Assembly (NCBI GenBank): GCA_035544955.1
Contig: DASZZN010000036.1
Coordinates: 1-64,000, forward strand
Origin: Candidatus Dormiibacterota bacterium
Lineage (GTDB): Bacteria > Chloroflexota > Dormibacteria > CF-121
DNA: 64,000 nucleotides
Reading direction: 5' to 3'
Within the stretch, counting starts at the first letter, position 1, and every line of letters begins with the position of its first letter. This document shows positions 42,806 to 52,701 of this stretch, piece by piece. The translations under genes were made by a program, and so were the position numbers. Below the pieces are notes generated by a model. It was not told the DNA's origin and did not search any database. It saw only the letters and a list, made by a program, of their open reading frames with translations.

Positions 42806-44143
42806 ATGGAGGCGACGACCCGGTACGCGAAGAGTGGTGATGTCAACATCGCCTACCAGGTGGTCGGCCAGGGACCGATCGACCTCGTGGTGGTCTGGGG
42901 CTGGACGTCGCATCTCGAAGTCCTCTGGGACGACCCAGATATCGCCGAGCTCTTGTCTCGTCTGGCCTCCTTCTCGCGCCTGCTCCTCTTCGACAAACGC
43001 GGGACCGGGATGTCCGACCGGGTCCCGGAGGCCGAGCTGCCGACCCTGGAGCAACGGATGGACGACGTTCGCGCTGTGATGGATGCCGCGGGATCCGAGC
43101 GGGCTGCCTTGCTCGGGATCTCGGAAGGCGGGCCCATGAGTGTGATGTTCGCCGCCACCTACCCCGATCGAACCACGGCACTAGTCCTGTGCGGGTCATG
43201 GTCGACCTGGGTCAAGAGGCCCGACTACCCCTGGGCTCCCACGGTTGAGCAGCATGAACGCGCCATGCAGATGATGCAGGCTCACGACCCGGCGAAGCCC
43301 TTCAACCTCGAGCACTTCGCGCCAAGCAAGGCGCACGACGAGGAGTTCGGAAGACGCTTTGCCCGGTACGGCCGGCTCGGTGCCAGCCCGGGGGCCGCAC
43401 TCGCCCTATACCGCATGAACATCCAGATCGATGTCCGGCCCATCCTGGACAGCATCCATGTCCCGACGCTGGTTCTGCAGCGGTCAGGCGATCGCATCAC
43501 CTACGCGCAGGCCGGCCGCTACCTTGCCGAGCACATCGCCGGGGCCAAATACGTGGAACTGCCGGGCACCGACCACCTGGTCTGGGTGGGAGACCGGGAG
43601 GCGATTCTCGGGGAAATCGAGGAGTTCCTCACCGGGATCCGCCACGCCCCGGAGACGGATCGTGTGCTGGCCACAATCGTCTTCACCGACATCGTCGACT
43701 CGACCGCGCGAGCCACCGCGCTCGGCGACAAGGCCTGGAAGGATTTGCTGGCGCGCCACGACAGCGCGATCCGGCGGCAGATCGTGCGCTTCCGCGGTCG
43801 AGAGGTCAAGACCCAGGGCGACGCATTCGTCATCACCTTCGACGGGCCGGCTCGCGCCGTCCGCTGCGCCCAGGCGATCATCGACGACGTGCGACAGCTT
43901 GGGCTTGCGGTCCGGATCGGAATGCATGCGGGTGAAATCACGCTACTCACAAACGACATTGGCGGCATTGCAGTGCACATCGCGGCGAGAGTGTCTGCGA
44001 TGGCCGGAGCGAACGAGACGCTGGTCTCCGGCACCGTAAGGGATCTCGTTGCCGGGTCCGGTATTACGTTCGTGGACCGGGGCGTCCACTCACTGAAGGG
44101 ACTGCCAGAGGCCCGGCGCATCTACGCTGTCGGCCACGCCTGA
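42806..44143 (+). CDS. Alpha/beta-hydrolase fused to a class III nucleotide cyclase
   Basis: The product is 445 residues. Residues 1-270 are an alpha/beta hydrolase with nucleophile elbow GISEGG (Ser about 105) and catalytic His in GTDHLVW (about 255). Residues 285-445 are a class III cyclase domain with metal Asp residues in FTDIVDST and TQGDAFV, plus RIGMHAGE. The usual Asn of the V-N-AAR motif is His (VHIAARV), so activity could be altered. It may make cAMP in response to a small ligand bound by the hydrolase fold. Confidence 0.9.
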   Translation: MEATTRYAKSGDVNIAYQVVGQGPIDLVVVWGWTSHLEVLWDDPDIAELLSRLASFSRLLLFDKRGTGMSDRVPEAELPTLEQRMDDVRAVMDAAGSERAALLGISEGGPMSVMFAATYPDRTTALVLCGSWSTWVKRPDYPWAPTVEQHERAMQMMQAHDPAKPFNLEHFAPSKAHDEEFGRRFARYGRLGASPGAALALYRMNIQIDVRPILDSIHVPTLVLQRSGDRITYAQAGRYLAEHIAGAKYVELPGTDHLVWVGDREAILGEIEEFLTGIRHAPETDRVLATIVFTDIVDSTARATALGDKAWKDLLARHDSAIRRQIVRFRGREVKTQGDAFVITFDGPARAVRCAQAIIDDVRQLGLAVRIGMHAGEITLLTNDIGGIAVHIAARVSAMAGANETLVSGTVRDLVAGSGITFVDRGVHSLKGLPEARRIYAVGHA

Positions 44144-44172
44144 GCATGGCGCGCCAGGATTTCACAGCCCCT

Positions 44173-44212
44173 GGCCCCCACCCTGCCCTCCCCCCGCACG
44201 CGGGATAGCGGG
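44173..44212. repeat. REP-like palindrome
   Basis: GGCCCCCACCCTGCCCTCCC followed by CCCGCACGCGGGATAGCGGG. The C-rich arm matches the other copies, while the G-rich arm is degraded. It lies between the cyclase gene and an AAA-LuxR region. Confidence 0.65.
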
Positions 44213-44294
44213 AATCGGGGCCTTCTCCTCCAGCACGTAGGCCAGGGCCTCGTCGATCGTCATGTAAGCCGCGTCCGGAGCGCTGTGGGCGCAC
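44213..44294 (-). pseudogene. Remnant of a second AAA-LuxR regulator gene
   Basis: On the minus strand, GTGCGCCCACAGCGCTCCGG resembles the start of the intact regulator gene (MRTQRSGRGL). The next frame, MTIDEALAYVLEEKAPIP, resembles its internal piece FPVDEAVAYALGRK. These pieces lie next to each other although they are about 680 residues apart in the full protein, so this seems to be a deletion relic of a tandem paralogue. Confidence 0.4.
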
Positions 44295-44295
44295 C

Positions 44296-46626
44296 TTACC
44301 CTTTGGGCGCGGCGGCGAGCGGCTGATGCGCGGAGGCCCATGAGGCGATTTGGGTTCGCGAGTTGAACCCCAGTTTGTTCAGGATGTTCACGATGTGCGA
44401 TTCGGCGGTCCGCTCGGAGATGACCAGCTTGCCCGCGATCTGCTTGTTGGTCAGTCCTTCGGCGACGAGCCGCGCGATCTCTTGTTCCCGGTTGGTTAGT
44501 TGGATGGGCGCCTCAGGGATCGCGGCCGGTTGCGGTTCGTCTGAATTCTTCCGGCCGAGCGCGTAGGCGACCGCCTCGTCAACCGGGAATGCTCGGCCGA
44601 GCTCGAACGCCGCCGCGAAAGCACGCTCCCCCAACTGTTCCTTCGCGGACGACGCAGAACGCTCATGTTGCGCTTGAAACTGTGCCAGCAGGGGCGTGGC
44701 GACCGACTGGCGCAAACGCTCGGCACAGCCCAACAACGTCGCCGCGCGCTCGTAGGCGGAACTCCCCGCAGACATCCAGGCGAGAGTCTCGACGACGATC
44801 GCAAGGCCGAGGCGATCGCCGAGCGCGTGCTGGCAGGCGCCCGCCTCCTGCGCTTGGACTTCTGCTCGTTCGAGGTCACCCTGTTGCCACCTGGCCTGCG
44901 AGAGGAAATTGAGGACGTACCCTCGGGCCCAGAGCTCACCCAATTTCACGCTGATCCCGTCAGCCTCATCACCCAGTTTGATGACGCCATCCAGGTCACC
45001 AACAGCGAGCCGGATGCCGCAAACGATGGTCATCGCCCCAAGGACGAGTCGTTGGACCTGCATTTCTCTCGCCAGAGAGAGTGCGGACTCGGCGAGCTCG
45101 ACGGCCTCGGCGGTTTTGCCCTCGACCCCCCGTGAGATGGCGAGATACATAAGAGACCAGGCAACCACTTCGGAGTCTCCGAGCAGTCGACCGATGCGAA
45201 GACTTTCTCCGCTCATCACTCCGGCTCCGGCATAGTCGTTCTGGGCAGGGGCCAGGGTTGCGGCCACCCAGAGTAGTTGCGCACGGGAAAGGCTGTCATC
45301 AGGGGTTCGTTCGAGCAGGTTGACGAGCACCCGCCTGGCATCGGTTATCGGTCCGCGAGAGAGCCAATACGGGAACAGGTGGCGGCAGATCTCGGCGCCC
45401 TTCCCAGCTTCGCCGGGCTGCCTCAGACAAAAGTCGAGTGCGGCCCAGAGGTTGTCCCGCTCGACGTAGATTCGGCTGAACATCGCCGCCTGGTGCGAGT
45501 CCCAGGCCCCGACAGCGCCGGCCAGCCCCAGGATCCAATCACGGTGGCGAGCCTGCAGTTCGACCTCGTCGCCAAGCTCGCGAAGGCGCTGGCGCCCATG
45601 CTGGCGCAGCGTCTCGAGCAGCTGATAACGGCCCGAGCGCGTGCTCAACTCCCGCTTCAGGAGCGACTTCTCGACCAGTGCGCCCAGCAGTCCCACAATC
45701 CGCTCCGGAGGAAGGTCCGGACCCGAACAGACCAGGAGCGCCGCCTCCTGGTCGAAACTCCCGGCGAAGACCGACAGGCGTGCCCACAGCCGGCGCTCGT
45801 GCTCGTCGAGCAACCGATAGCTCCATTCAATCGTCGCGTCCAGCGTCTGTTGCCGTGGATCGGCCGCGCGGTCTGTTCCGCCAAGCACTGATGGCTCGCG
45901 GTCCAGCGCCTGGTTCAGCTCGTTCACGCTGAGGCCCTCCAGGCGCCCCGCCGCAAGTTCGAGCGCCAGTGGAATCCCATCCAGGCGGCGGCACAGACGG
46001 AGCACGTCCGCCGCGTTGCTCTCATCCACGCGAAAGTTGACCAGCACCGCCGTGGCCCGCTCGGCGAGCAGCGCTACCGCCTCGAAATTCTGTATCAGCC
46101 GGGCTTTTGGAGTGTCCGCCTCAGGCAGGGTGAGCGACGGCACCCGCATCCGGACCTCCCCGGAGACGCCGATCGCCTGGCGGCTCGTGGCCAGCACTCG
46201 CAGCTGCGGGCACGACTTGAGCAACGTGCTGGCGAGCACCGCGCAGGTGTCAAGCAGGTGCTCGCAGTTATCGAGGATCAACAGCAGGTGCTTTTCCCCC
46301 AGGTAGTCGGTCAAGGCCGAAAGCGACCAACCAGCGGAACGATCCTGGAGACCGAGGGCGTGAAAGACGGCCTGGGTCACCAAAGGCGGGTCTTCGATCG
46401 CCGCCAGCTCGACCAGCCAGACGCCGTCGGGGAACGCGCGCGCCAGTTCGGTCGCGGCACGCAGCGCGAGCCTCGTCTTGCCGACGCCGCCCGGTCCAGT
46501 CAGCGTCACCAGCCGTGAGGCGCGCAGCCGCTCTTTGATCTCGGCGAGCTCGCGGCGACGTCCGACGAAACTCGTCAGTTCCGCCGGGACGTTGTGCAAG
46601 CCGCGCCCCGAGCGCTGAGTGCGCAT
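44296..46626 (-). CDS. AAA-ATPase LuxR-family transcriptional regulator
   Basis: The product is 776 residues. The Walker A GPGGVGKTRLAL is near residue 45, a Walker-B-like HLLLILDNCEHLLD near 115, TPR-like repeats lie in the middle (about 400-650), and a LuxR HTH closes the protein (LTNREQEIARLVAEGLTNKQIAGKLVISERTAESHIVNIL). Large ATP-dependent activators of this layout respond to a ligand bound by the sensor region. It is divergent from the transporter run that starts at 46769 and may control it. Confidence 0.93.
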   Translation of the reverse strand: MRTQRSGRGLHNVPAELTSFVGRRRELAEIKERLRASRLVTLTGPGGVGKTRLALRAATELARAFPDGVWLVELAAIEDPPLVTQAVFHALGLQDRSAGWSLSALTDYLGEKHLLLILDNCEHLLDTCAVLASTLLKSCPQLRVLATSRQAIGVSGEVRMRVPSLTLPEADTPKARLIQNFEAVALLAERATAVLVNFRVDESNAADVLRLCRRLDGIPLALELAAGRLEGLSVNELNQALDREPSVLGGTDRAADPRQQTLDATIEWSYRLLDEHERRLWARLSVFAGSFDQEAALLVCSGPDLPPERIVGLLGALVEKSLLKRELSTRSGRYQLLETLRQHGRQRLRELGDEVELQARHRDWILGLAGAVGAWDSHQAAMFSRIYVERDNLWAALDFCLRQPGEAGKGAEICRHLFPYWLSRGPITDARRVLVNLLERTPDDSLSRAQLLWVAATLAPAQNDYAGAGVMSGESLRIGRLLGDSEVVAWSLMYLAISRGVEGKTAEAVELAESALSLAREMQVQRLVLGAMTIVCGIRLAVGDLDGVIKLGDEADGISVKLGELWARGYVLNFLSQARWQQGDLERAEVQAQEAGACQHALGDRLGLAIVVETLAWMSAGSSAYERAATLLGCAERLRQSVATPLLAQFQAQHERSASSAKEQLGERAFAAAFELGRAFPVDEAVAYALGRKNSDEPQPAAIPEAPIQLTNREQEIARLVAEGLTNKQIAGKLVISERTAESHIVNILNKLGFNSRTQIASWASAHQPLAAAPKG

Positions 46627-46768
46627 TCCACCCCTCTCTGTAGGCCATCCACGATAGACCTTTTGCCAAAGATCAGTACCGGTCTACGTACTTCTCCGGG
46701 TTTTCGCTCGGGCAATCGCCTCTAGCGTGGTGCACACGGAATTCACCAACTCGAAGGAGGCGACATCG

Positions 46769-46936
46769 ATGAAGCAAGAAAGGACGACCGGAATGGAGCC
46801 CGGGTCGGGAGTGGGATCGGATGATCGCCCCCTCGACCAGCACTTCAGCGATCTGATCGAAACCGTCTGGGCCTGCGAGCGCCAGTGGACGGTCGACGAC
46901 CGCGTCGACGCTGCCATCAAGTACGGACGCCAGTAG
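46769..46936 (+). CDS. Small acidic protein, 55 aa
   Basis: ATG at 46769 follows AAGGAGG. The 55-residue product (ends WTVDDRVDAAIKYGRQ) is soluble and of unknown family. It opens the rightward run of transporter genes, 22 nt before the next gene, and could be a regulator or a substrate. Confidence 0.55.
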   Translation: MKQERTTGMEPGSGVGSDDRPLDQHFSDLIETVWACERQWTVDDRVDAAIKYGRQ

Positions 46937-46958
46937 CGCCCAAAAGGAGAAGGGACCA

Positions 46959-47459
46959 ATGTCAACCGTGAGCAAAACCGTCCGACCGGCCCTCCGCATC
47001 GGCGGCATCGGCCTCGCCACCGTCGCGGCGCTCATCGCATTCTCCCTCGTGGTCGGAGCCCTCGCCGTCGGTGCCCTCCTCGCGACCGGAACCCTGCAGC
47101 ACAACAGCCACGGCTGGACCTTCCGAGCCGGCGCGGCGGATACCAAGCTGTCCAGCGAGGCGTACGATCCCAGGACCTACTCGCTGCTCGTGCAGCGCGG
47201 AACCGGAACCCAGGAGACCGCGTCCCTCACCGCCGCCGGGCCGTGGAGCCTGACCTGGGCCTACGACTGCCCGACCAACGCCGGCGCGATCAGCGTCGTC
47301 GCCCGCTCGGATCAGGGCGTGTCGTATTCGGCCGGCACCCTCTCCGGCACCAGCCATGGCGCCGGACAATCGAACGTCCTGCCGGCCGGTAGCTACGCGC
47401 TGCAGATTGCGACCGGTTCGCAGTGCACCTGGAGCGTCGGCGCTCGACCGAATCACTAG
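46959..47459 (+). CDS. Membrane-anchored extracytoplasmic protein, 166 aa
   Basis: One N-terminal membrane helix (about 17-43, IGLATVAALIAFSLVVGALA) is followed by a beta-rich outer domain with one Cys pair (YDCPT and GSQCTW). No family was recognised. It lies 17 nt before the ABC ATPase gene and is probably part of that secretion or defence system. Confidence 0.6.
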   Translation: MSTVSKTVRPALRIGGIGLATVAALIAFSLVVGALAVGALLATGTLQHNSHGWTFRAGAADTKLSSEAYDPRTYSLLVQRGTGTQETASLTAAGPWSLTWAYDCPTNAGAISVVARSDQGVSYSAGTLSGTSHGAGQSNVLPAGSYALQIATGSQCTWSVGARPNH

Positions 47460-47476
47460 GAGAAAGGAAGAAACAC

Positions 47477-48217
47477 ATGGCAACCACAATGGAACGCCCG
47501 GCCGTCAACGACGTCGGCACGCTGCTGCGCGCCGACTCGATTTCCAAGGTCATCGGGACCAATGGCACGAAGACCACCATCCTCGATGGCATCTCGTTCA
47601 CGGTGCCGTCGCGCAGCCTTTTTGCGATCAACGGTCCGTCGGGCAGTGGCAAATCGACGCTGCTCAACATCCTCACGGGCATCGATCGCGCGTCGTCTGG
47701 CCACATCATCTTCAGCGGCCAGGAGATCCGCAAGATGAGCGAGAACCAGCTCGCCCGCTGGCGCGGCAAGAACGTCGGCATCGTCTTCCAGTTCTTCCAG
47801 CTGCTGCCGACGCTCACAGCGCGAGAGAACATCGAGCTCGCCCTCGAGCTCGGCGGCAACGTCCCCAAGAAGCAGTGGAAGGCGCGGATCCAGGCTTGCC
47901 TGACGCAAGTCGGCCTCAATGACTACGCCCGCCGTCTTCCCAGCCAGCTCTCCGGGGGCCAGCAGCAGCGGGTCGCGATCGCCCGCGCGCTCGCCAACGA
48001 CCCGCCCGTCCTCGTGGCGGACGAGCCGACCGGCAACCTCGACTCCAAGACGGCGCATCAGGTCTTCGACTTGCTGCAAGAGCTGACCGAGCGCGGCAAG
48101 TCCGTCATTTACGTGACGCATGACCGAGACCTGGCCGCGCGCGCCAGCCATCGCATCGATCTCCTCGACGGCCGTATCGTCGCCTCGAGCGCCGGGAGCA
48201 CGGAGCTGCGGGCATGA
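47477..48217 (+). CDS. MacB/LolD-type ABC ATP-binding protein
   Basis: The product is 246 residues: [14 protein letters not shown] (Walker A), [15 protein letters not shown] (signature), [15 protein letters not shown] (Walker B with the MacB-type DEPTGNLD) and THD switch. These ATPases work with FtsX-like permeases as mechanotransmission machines. The ATG at 47477 is used; an earlier in-frame start lies inside the previous gene. It overlaps its permease by 4 nt. Confidence 0.95.
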   Translation: MATTMERPAVNDVGTLLRADSISKVIGTNGTKTTILDGISFTVPSRSLFAINGPSGSGKSTLLNILTGIDRASSGHIIFSGQEIRKMSENQLARWRGKNVGIVFQFFQLLPTLTARENIELALELGGNVPKKQWKARIQACLTQVGLNDYARRLPSQLSGGQQQRVAIARALANDPPVLVADEPTGNLDSKTAHQVFDLLQELTERGKSVIYVTHDRDLAARASHRIDLLDGRIVASSAGSTELRA

Positions 48218-50562
48218 GCGCGCTCCGAACAAAGGCGATCAAAGACGTCACCCGCCGCAAGCTCCGGACGGGCCTCACCGTCGCCGGCATCGCCATCGGC
48301 GTGTTGGGCCTGACCGCGGTTGGCATTGCCTCGAGCCAGCTCAAGGCAACCCTGCAATCGACCAACGAGACCAGCGGCCTACCCGACATCCAGTTCATCA
48401 CCGCGCCGGCGAGCGCGTCGGCGGTGGACGCCCTGAACGGGCAGCCCAACGTGAAAGTCGCGCAAGCGCAAACCTACGTTGCCGGTCGCTGGTCCACGAC
48501 AACCGGCCACGCGACCCTCAACGTCGTTGGTCTTTCCAACTTCAACGACCACGAGTTCAACAAGTTCTCGGTGACCGCCGGTCAACTCCCCGGCCCGAAC
48601 GAAATCCTGATGGAGGCCGGCGATCGTTCACTGAAAAGCTTCAACGTCGGCGATCGGATCCAGTTGCAGGTCAGCGGCTCGCCAACCTCATTGCGGGTGT
48701 CGGGAATCGCCCAAACCCCGGGGGTGGCGTCGGCCTCCTTCAACGGACGCGGCTTTGCCTATATGCGGCAGGACGACCTGCAGTCGCTCTATAAGGTCGC
48801 CGGGCCGAATGTGTTCAACGTCCGGCTGAACGACTTCGGGCAGCGGGCGGCGAGCGCGAAGCAACTTGCCCAGGCGTTGCAGGCCAACAACGTCGTCGTG
48901 CTGCAGAGCACGGTCGGACATGACATCACCGGCGGCCAGGGCTCCTTGCTGGACGGCATTTTCATCATCATGAACGTGCTGTCGCTGATCGCCCTGCTCC
49001 TGAGCGTCTTCTTGCTGCTGAGCACGATCACCACCCTGCTGGCCGAACAGGTCCCGGTCATCGGCACCATGAAGGCGATCGGCGCCAGCCGCGCCCAGGT
49101 GATGCGCAATTACCTCGCGGGCGTCGCCATCTACGGCATCGCGGGAACCGTCATCGGCTTCGGCCTCGGGCTGCTGGCCGGCGCCTTGATCGTCGGCTCG
49201 TTTGGCAGCTTGCTCGGGCTCTATGCCGGAGCCCTGGTGATTCCTCCCGCGCTCGTGGTCGAAGCGATCGCGGTCGGGGTCGGCGTGCCGCTGCTGGCCG
49301 CCTTGATTCCGCTCTATGCCGGCACCCGAATCACCGTGAAGCAGGCGCTCAGCGGCTATGGGGTCGAGAACCGCGCCAGCCGTCACGGCGGCGCGTGGTC
49401 GCGAACGGTCGCCTCGGCGTTCGGCTTCCTGCCGCAGACCCTGCAGTTCGGCGCGCGCAATCTCTTCCGGCGGCGCCTCCGCGCGCTGCTGACCGTGATG
49501 GCGCTGGCCGTATCCGGCGCGGCATTCCTGGCGGTACAGACGACGAGCGCGTCCTTCGACAACGTCCTCAAGCTCGTGTTCGACAACTACCACGCCGATG
49601 TGTGGGCGAGTCTCACCAATCCTCAACCGCTGGACTCGGTGCAACCGCTGGTTGCGTCGGTCCCGGGCGTGAGTCAAGTCGATCCCGGCAGCTTCACCAA
49701 CGTTCAGACCAAGTGGGGACAGGCGGAGATCGTTGGGTTGTCGCCGGATAGCCTCGTCTACCGTCAGAAGGTGCTCCAGGGCCGCTGGTTCACCGCGAAT
49801 GACCAGGGCGCGGTCCTGATCAACGAAGCCGTCGCCGAGAAGACCGGGCTCAAGGTTGGAGACTCGATCAGCTTCCACAACGACCTCTATTCCGGACACT
49901 GGCACATCATCGGCGTGGCGCGCGACTACAACAACCCGCTTGGGCTCGGCATCATGCTGGCCCCGCTGACCCAGGTGAATGCTTTTCAGCATCTCCCATC
50001 AACCTTCGTCCAGGCGATGCTGATCACCTCGACGAGCAGCGCGCAGGCTGACATCGACAACCTGTCAAAGCGGCTGGACGACACGCTGGCGCAGGCGGGA
50101 TTGCAGGCGTCGGTGACGACGACGGCGGCAGGGATCGCCGCGAACCAGTCCGCGTTCCTGATCCTCTACGTGCTCTTCTACAGTGTCGTCGCCATCGTGG
50201 CGCTGGTGGGAGCGATCGGTTTGTTCAATGCGCTGGCGATGGGCGTCCTCGAGCGCCGACGCGAGATCGGCATCCTACGCTCGATGGGCGCCACCGGCCG
50301 CAAGGTCGCCCAGGTCTTCCTCGCCGAGGGCATCGGTCTCGGGGTGGTGGGCTGGCTCGCCGGTATCGTGATCGGCATCCCGGCCGCCTACGGGTTCATC
50401 GCGCTGCTGAGCTCGGTGCTCCTGCGGGTGCCCTTCACCTTCAACCCGATGAGCCTGGTCGTGATGCTCGCCTTCATCGTGGTGGTGGCAGCGGTCGCTA
50501 GCCTCGGACCGGTCTGGGCCGCGTCCCGGATCAAGATTGCGCAGACGCTGAGGTATGAGTGA
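48214..50562 (+). CDS. FtsX-like ABC permease (MacB/LolCE class), duplicated
   Basis: The product is 782 residues: an N-terminal helix, an outer domain, three helices (about 245-380), then a second helix-outer domain-three-helix set. Each half ends in an FtsX core (GTMKAIGASRAQVMRNYL and GILRSMGATGRKVAQVFL). Such proteins move lipoproteins, peptides or toxins or act on cell-wall enzymes. It follows the ATPase at 47477. Confidence 0.94.
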   Translation: MSALRTKAIKDVTRRKLRTGLTVAGIAIGVLGLTAVGIASSQLKATLQSTNETSGLPDIQFITAPASASAVDALNGQPNVKVAQAQTYVAGRWSTTTGHATLNVVGLSNFNDHEFNKFSVTAGQLPGPNEILMEAGDRSLKSFNVGDRIQLQVSGSPTSLRVSGIAQTPGVASASFNGRGFAYMRQDDLQSLYKVAGPNVFNVRLNDFGQRAASAKQLAQALQANNVVVLQSTVGHDITGGQGSLLDGIFIIMNVLSLIALLLSVFLLLSTITTLLAEQVPVIGTMKAIGASRAQVMRNYLAGVAIYGIAGTVIGFGLGLLAGALIVGSFGSLLGLYAGALVIPPALVVEAIAVGVGVPLLAALIPLYAGTRITVKQALSGYGVENRASRHGGAWSRTVASAFGFLPQTLQFGARNLFRRRLRALLTVMALAVSGAAFLAVQTTSASFDNVLKLVFDNYHADVWASLTNPQPLDSVQPLVASVPGVSQVDPGSFTNVQTKWGQAEIVGLSPDSLVYRQKVLQGRWFTANDQGAVLINEAVAEKTGLKVGDSISFHNDLYSGHWHIIGVARDYNNPLGLGIMLAPLTQVNAFQHLPSTFVQAMLITSTSSAQADIDNLSKRLDDTLAQAGLQASVTTTAAGIAANQSAFLILYVLFYSVVAIVALVGAIGLFNALAMGVLERRREIGILRSMGATGRKVAQVFLAEGIGLGVVGWLAGIVIGIPAAYGFIALLSSVLLRVPFTFNPMSLVVMLAFIVVVAAVASLGPVWAASRIKIAQTLRYE

Positions 50563-50564
50563 CC

Positions 50565-50870
50565 ATGGCCACCTACCTCGTCGAGCGAAACCTTCCGGGC
50601 CTGACCAACAAGCACCTGATCGCGCTGCAACACGCGCTGACCGAAGCGAGTCGGAGGCTGAGTGCCTCCGGCTCGCCCGTCCGCTATCGCGGCAGCACCT
50701 TCCTGCCGGCGCGGTCGCGCTGCTTCTGCATCTTCGAGGCGTCGGGGATCGCGCTTGTCAAAGCCGTCAACGAGACCGCCCAGGTTCCGTTCGTCGCCAT
50801 CGACGAGGCGATTGAGCTCGCAGGCTACGACGCCGACTCGAAAAGCAAAACACTGAGGAGAACGAAATGA
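50565..50870 (+). CDS. DUF4242-like small protein
   Basis: The product is 101 residues. ATYLVERNLPGLTNKHLIALQHALTEAS...SRCFCIFEASGIALVKAVNETAQVPF fits the DUF4242/SCO4226 ferredoxin-like family, some members of which bind nickel. GTG two codons earlier is an alternative start. It sits tightly between a permease and a protease gene. Confidence 0.75.
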   Translation: MATYLVERNLPGLTNKHLIALQHALTEASRRLSASGSPVRYRGSTFLPARSRCFCIFEASGIALVKAVNETAQVPFVAIDEAIELAGYDADSKSKTLRRTK

Positions 50871-51730
50871 TACGTCGCCCAATGATCGCGTTCTTCGTCT
50901 TCGCGTACGCGTTGACCTGGATCCCGACCGCGCTGATCCTGCTCGCCACCCAGTTCGGGATTCTCGCCGCGAACGCCCCGGTAGCCAGCGTTGCCGGTCG
51001 GCTCATTAGTTTCGGACCTGCGATCGCCGCGCTCATCGTGACCGCAGTGGTAGCCGGACGCGTCGGCGTTGGTCAGCTACTGCGACGCGTGGTGCAGGGC
51101 CGCGTCGGGCTCCGCTGGTACCTCATCGTCCTCGCCGGCGTGCCGGCGGCCTTTCTGCTTGGCGCGAGCCTCCTATTTGGCGGAGCGCCGTTCCGGGCAT
51201 CGGCCGGCCAGTGGCAAACGGCGTTGATCCTCTACCTCCCGACCGTCGTGGTTGCGGCGCTCACGACCGGTCTTGGCGAGGAGATGGGCTGGCGGGGTTT
51301 CGCGCTGCCGCGTCTCCAGCTTCGATATGGGCCGTTGGTTGCCACACTCATCCTCGGGATCCTTTGGGGTCTGTGGCACGCGCCCAACATCGTTTTCCAG
51401 CACATGGGTCCGCAAACGTTCGGCTTGTTCCTTCTGGAAACCCTGGGTGACGCGTTCATTTTGACCTGGGTCTACAACAACACACGCGGCAGTCTCCTCC
51501 TCGTGATCCTGCTGCACGCCGTCCAGGACAAGACCTTCGGCATCCTGGGACTGCTCATGCCGAGCATGACCATCGACCAGGGCTACCTTCTATTCATCGT
51601 CGTGGACAGTGTCGCGCTCCTGGTCATCCTTGCCCTGACCCGTGGCACGCTCTCGTACGACGCGCGTCGCATCGGCCGGTCGTCCGCTCCCGACCTCGAG
51701 CCCGCGATCCAGCGGAGCGCCAGGCGATGA
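50867..51730 (+). CDS. CPBP-family intramembrane metalloprotease
   Basis: The product is 287 residues with about eight membrane helices and the CPBP/Abi motifs EEMGWRGF (Glu-Glu near 140) and LWGLWHAP (His near 171). These proteases process prenylated or bacteriocin-type proteins, and several confer self-immunity to bacteriocin producers. It overlaps both neighbours by 4 nt. Confidence 0.93.
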   Translation: MIRRPMIAFFVFAYALTWIPTALILLATQFGILAANAPVASVAGRLISFGPAIAALIVTAVVAGRVGVGQLLRRVVQGRVGLRWYLIVLAGVPAAFLLGASLLFGGAPFRASAGQWQTALILYLPTVVVAALTTGLGEEMGWRGFALPRLQLRYGPLVATLILGILWGLWHAPNIVFQHMGPQTFGLFLLETLGDAFILTWVYNNTRGSLLLVILLHAVQDKTFGILGLLMPSMTIDQGYLLFIVVDSVALLVILALTRGTLSYDARRIGRSSAPDLEPAIQRSARR

Positions 51731-52701
51731 CCCAGGAGATCAACGCGGAGCCCATCGTTATCAGTACCACGGGCCTGGCCAAGGCACATAAAGGCGTTCC
51801 GGCGCTCAAGGGGATCGACCTTACGGTGCGGCAGCATTCGATCTTCGGCTTCCTCGGCCCGAACGGTGCGGGAAAGACGACCACGATCAAGCTGCTGCTG
51901 GGTCTGGCGCGACCGACCGGTGGAAGTGCGACGGTCTTTGGCCTCGACGTTGTCAAAGACTCGATTGCCATCCGCCGGCGCGTCGGATACCTGGCGCAGG
52001 ACCCTCGATTCTACGACAAGATGACCGCGCGCGAGACCCTGCGCTTCAGCGCCAGCTTCTTCTATACCGGCCCACGCGACGGCATCGAACGGCGCATCGA
52101 GGAGACCCTCGACCTGGTTAGTCTCGCTGACAAAGCGGACCGTCCGACGAAAGGCTTCTCGGGCGGTGAGCGCCAGCGGCTTGGTATCGCCCAGGCCCAG
52201 ATCAACCATCCGGACCTGCTCATCCTCGATGAGCCGGCGGCCGCGCTCGACCCGATGGGCCGCCGCGATGTGCTCCTGGTGATGGAGCGACTGCGGCAGC
52301 ATACGACGATCTTCTACTCGACCCACATCCTCGACGATGTCCAGCGGGTGAGTGACGCGGTCGCCATCCTCAATCACGGCGCGCTGGTCGCCCAGGCTCC
52401 AATCGAGGAATTGCTGCGTGGGAGCGGCGGCACGTCGTTCAGCGTGTCGCTGCGCGGTGACGCCGAAGGGGTTCGTCAGCGACTCCAGGAGCAGGCGTGG
52501 GTGTCTGCACTCACGTTCAGCGAGGCGAATGGGAGCCGTCACCTGGAGGTTGCCGTCCGCGATGAGGCAGCCGCGGAATCCCAGTTGCTGCGGCTGGTGA
52601 TGGCGGACCCAGCCGTCACCGTCCTCGACTTCGGCCGTACTCGACACAATCTCGAAGAGGTCTTCGTCGACCTCGTGCAAGGAGACAAACATGGTCGCTG
52701 A
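51727..52701 (+). CDS. ABC transporter ATP-binding protein
   Basis: The product is 324 residues with GPNGAGKTTTIKLLLGL, FSGGERQRLGIAQA, LLILDEPAAALDP and a C-terminal extension (about 230-324). It is of the CcmA/NatA class that pairs with ABC-2 permeases, here the gene at 52691, which it overlaps by 11 nt. Confidence 0.95.
   Translation: MTQEINAEPIVISTTGLAKAHKGVPALKGIDLTVRQHSIFGFLGPNGAGKTTTIKLLLGLARPTGGSATVFGLDVVKDSIAIRRRVGYLAQDPRFYDKMTARETLRFSASFFYTGPRDGIERRIEETLDLVSLADKADRPTKGFSGGERQRLGIAQAQINHPDLLILDEPAAALDPMGRRDVLLVMERLRQHTTIFYSTHILDDVQRVSDAVAILNHGALVAQAPIEELLRGSGGTSFSVSLRGDAEGVRQRLQEQAWVSALTFSEANGSRHLEVAVRDEAAAESQLLRLVMADPAVTVLDFGRTRHNLEEVFVDLVQGDKHGR

Noticed and set aside
48688-49992. 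434-residue minus-strand frame in the FtsX permease
   Set aside because: Low-complexity His/Gln/Arg antisense frame; the plus-strand permease is clear.
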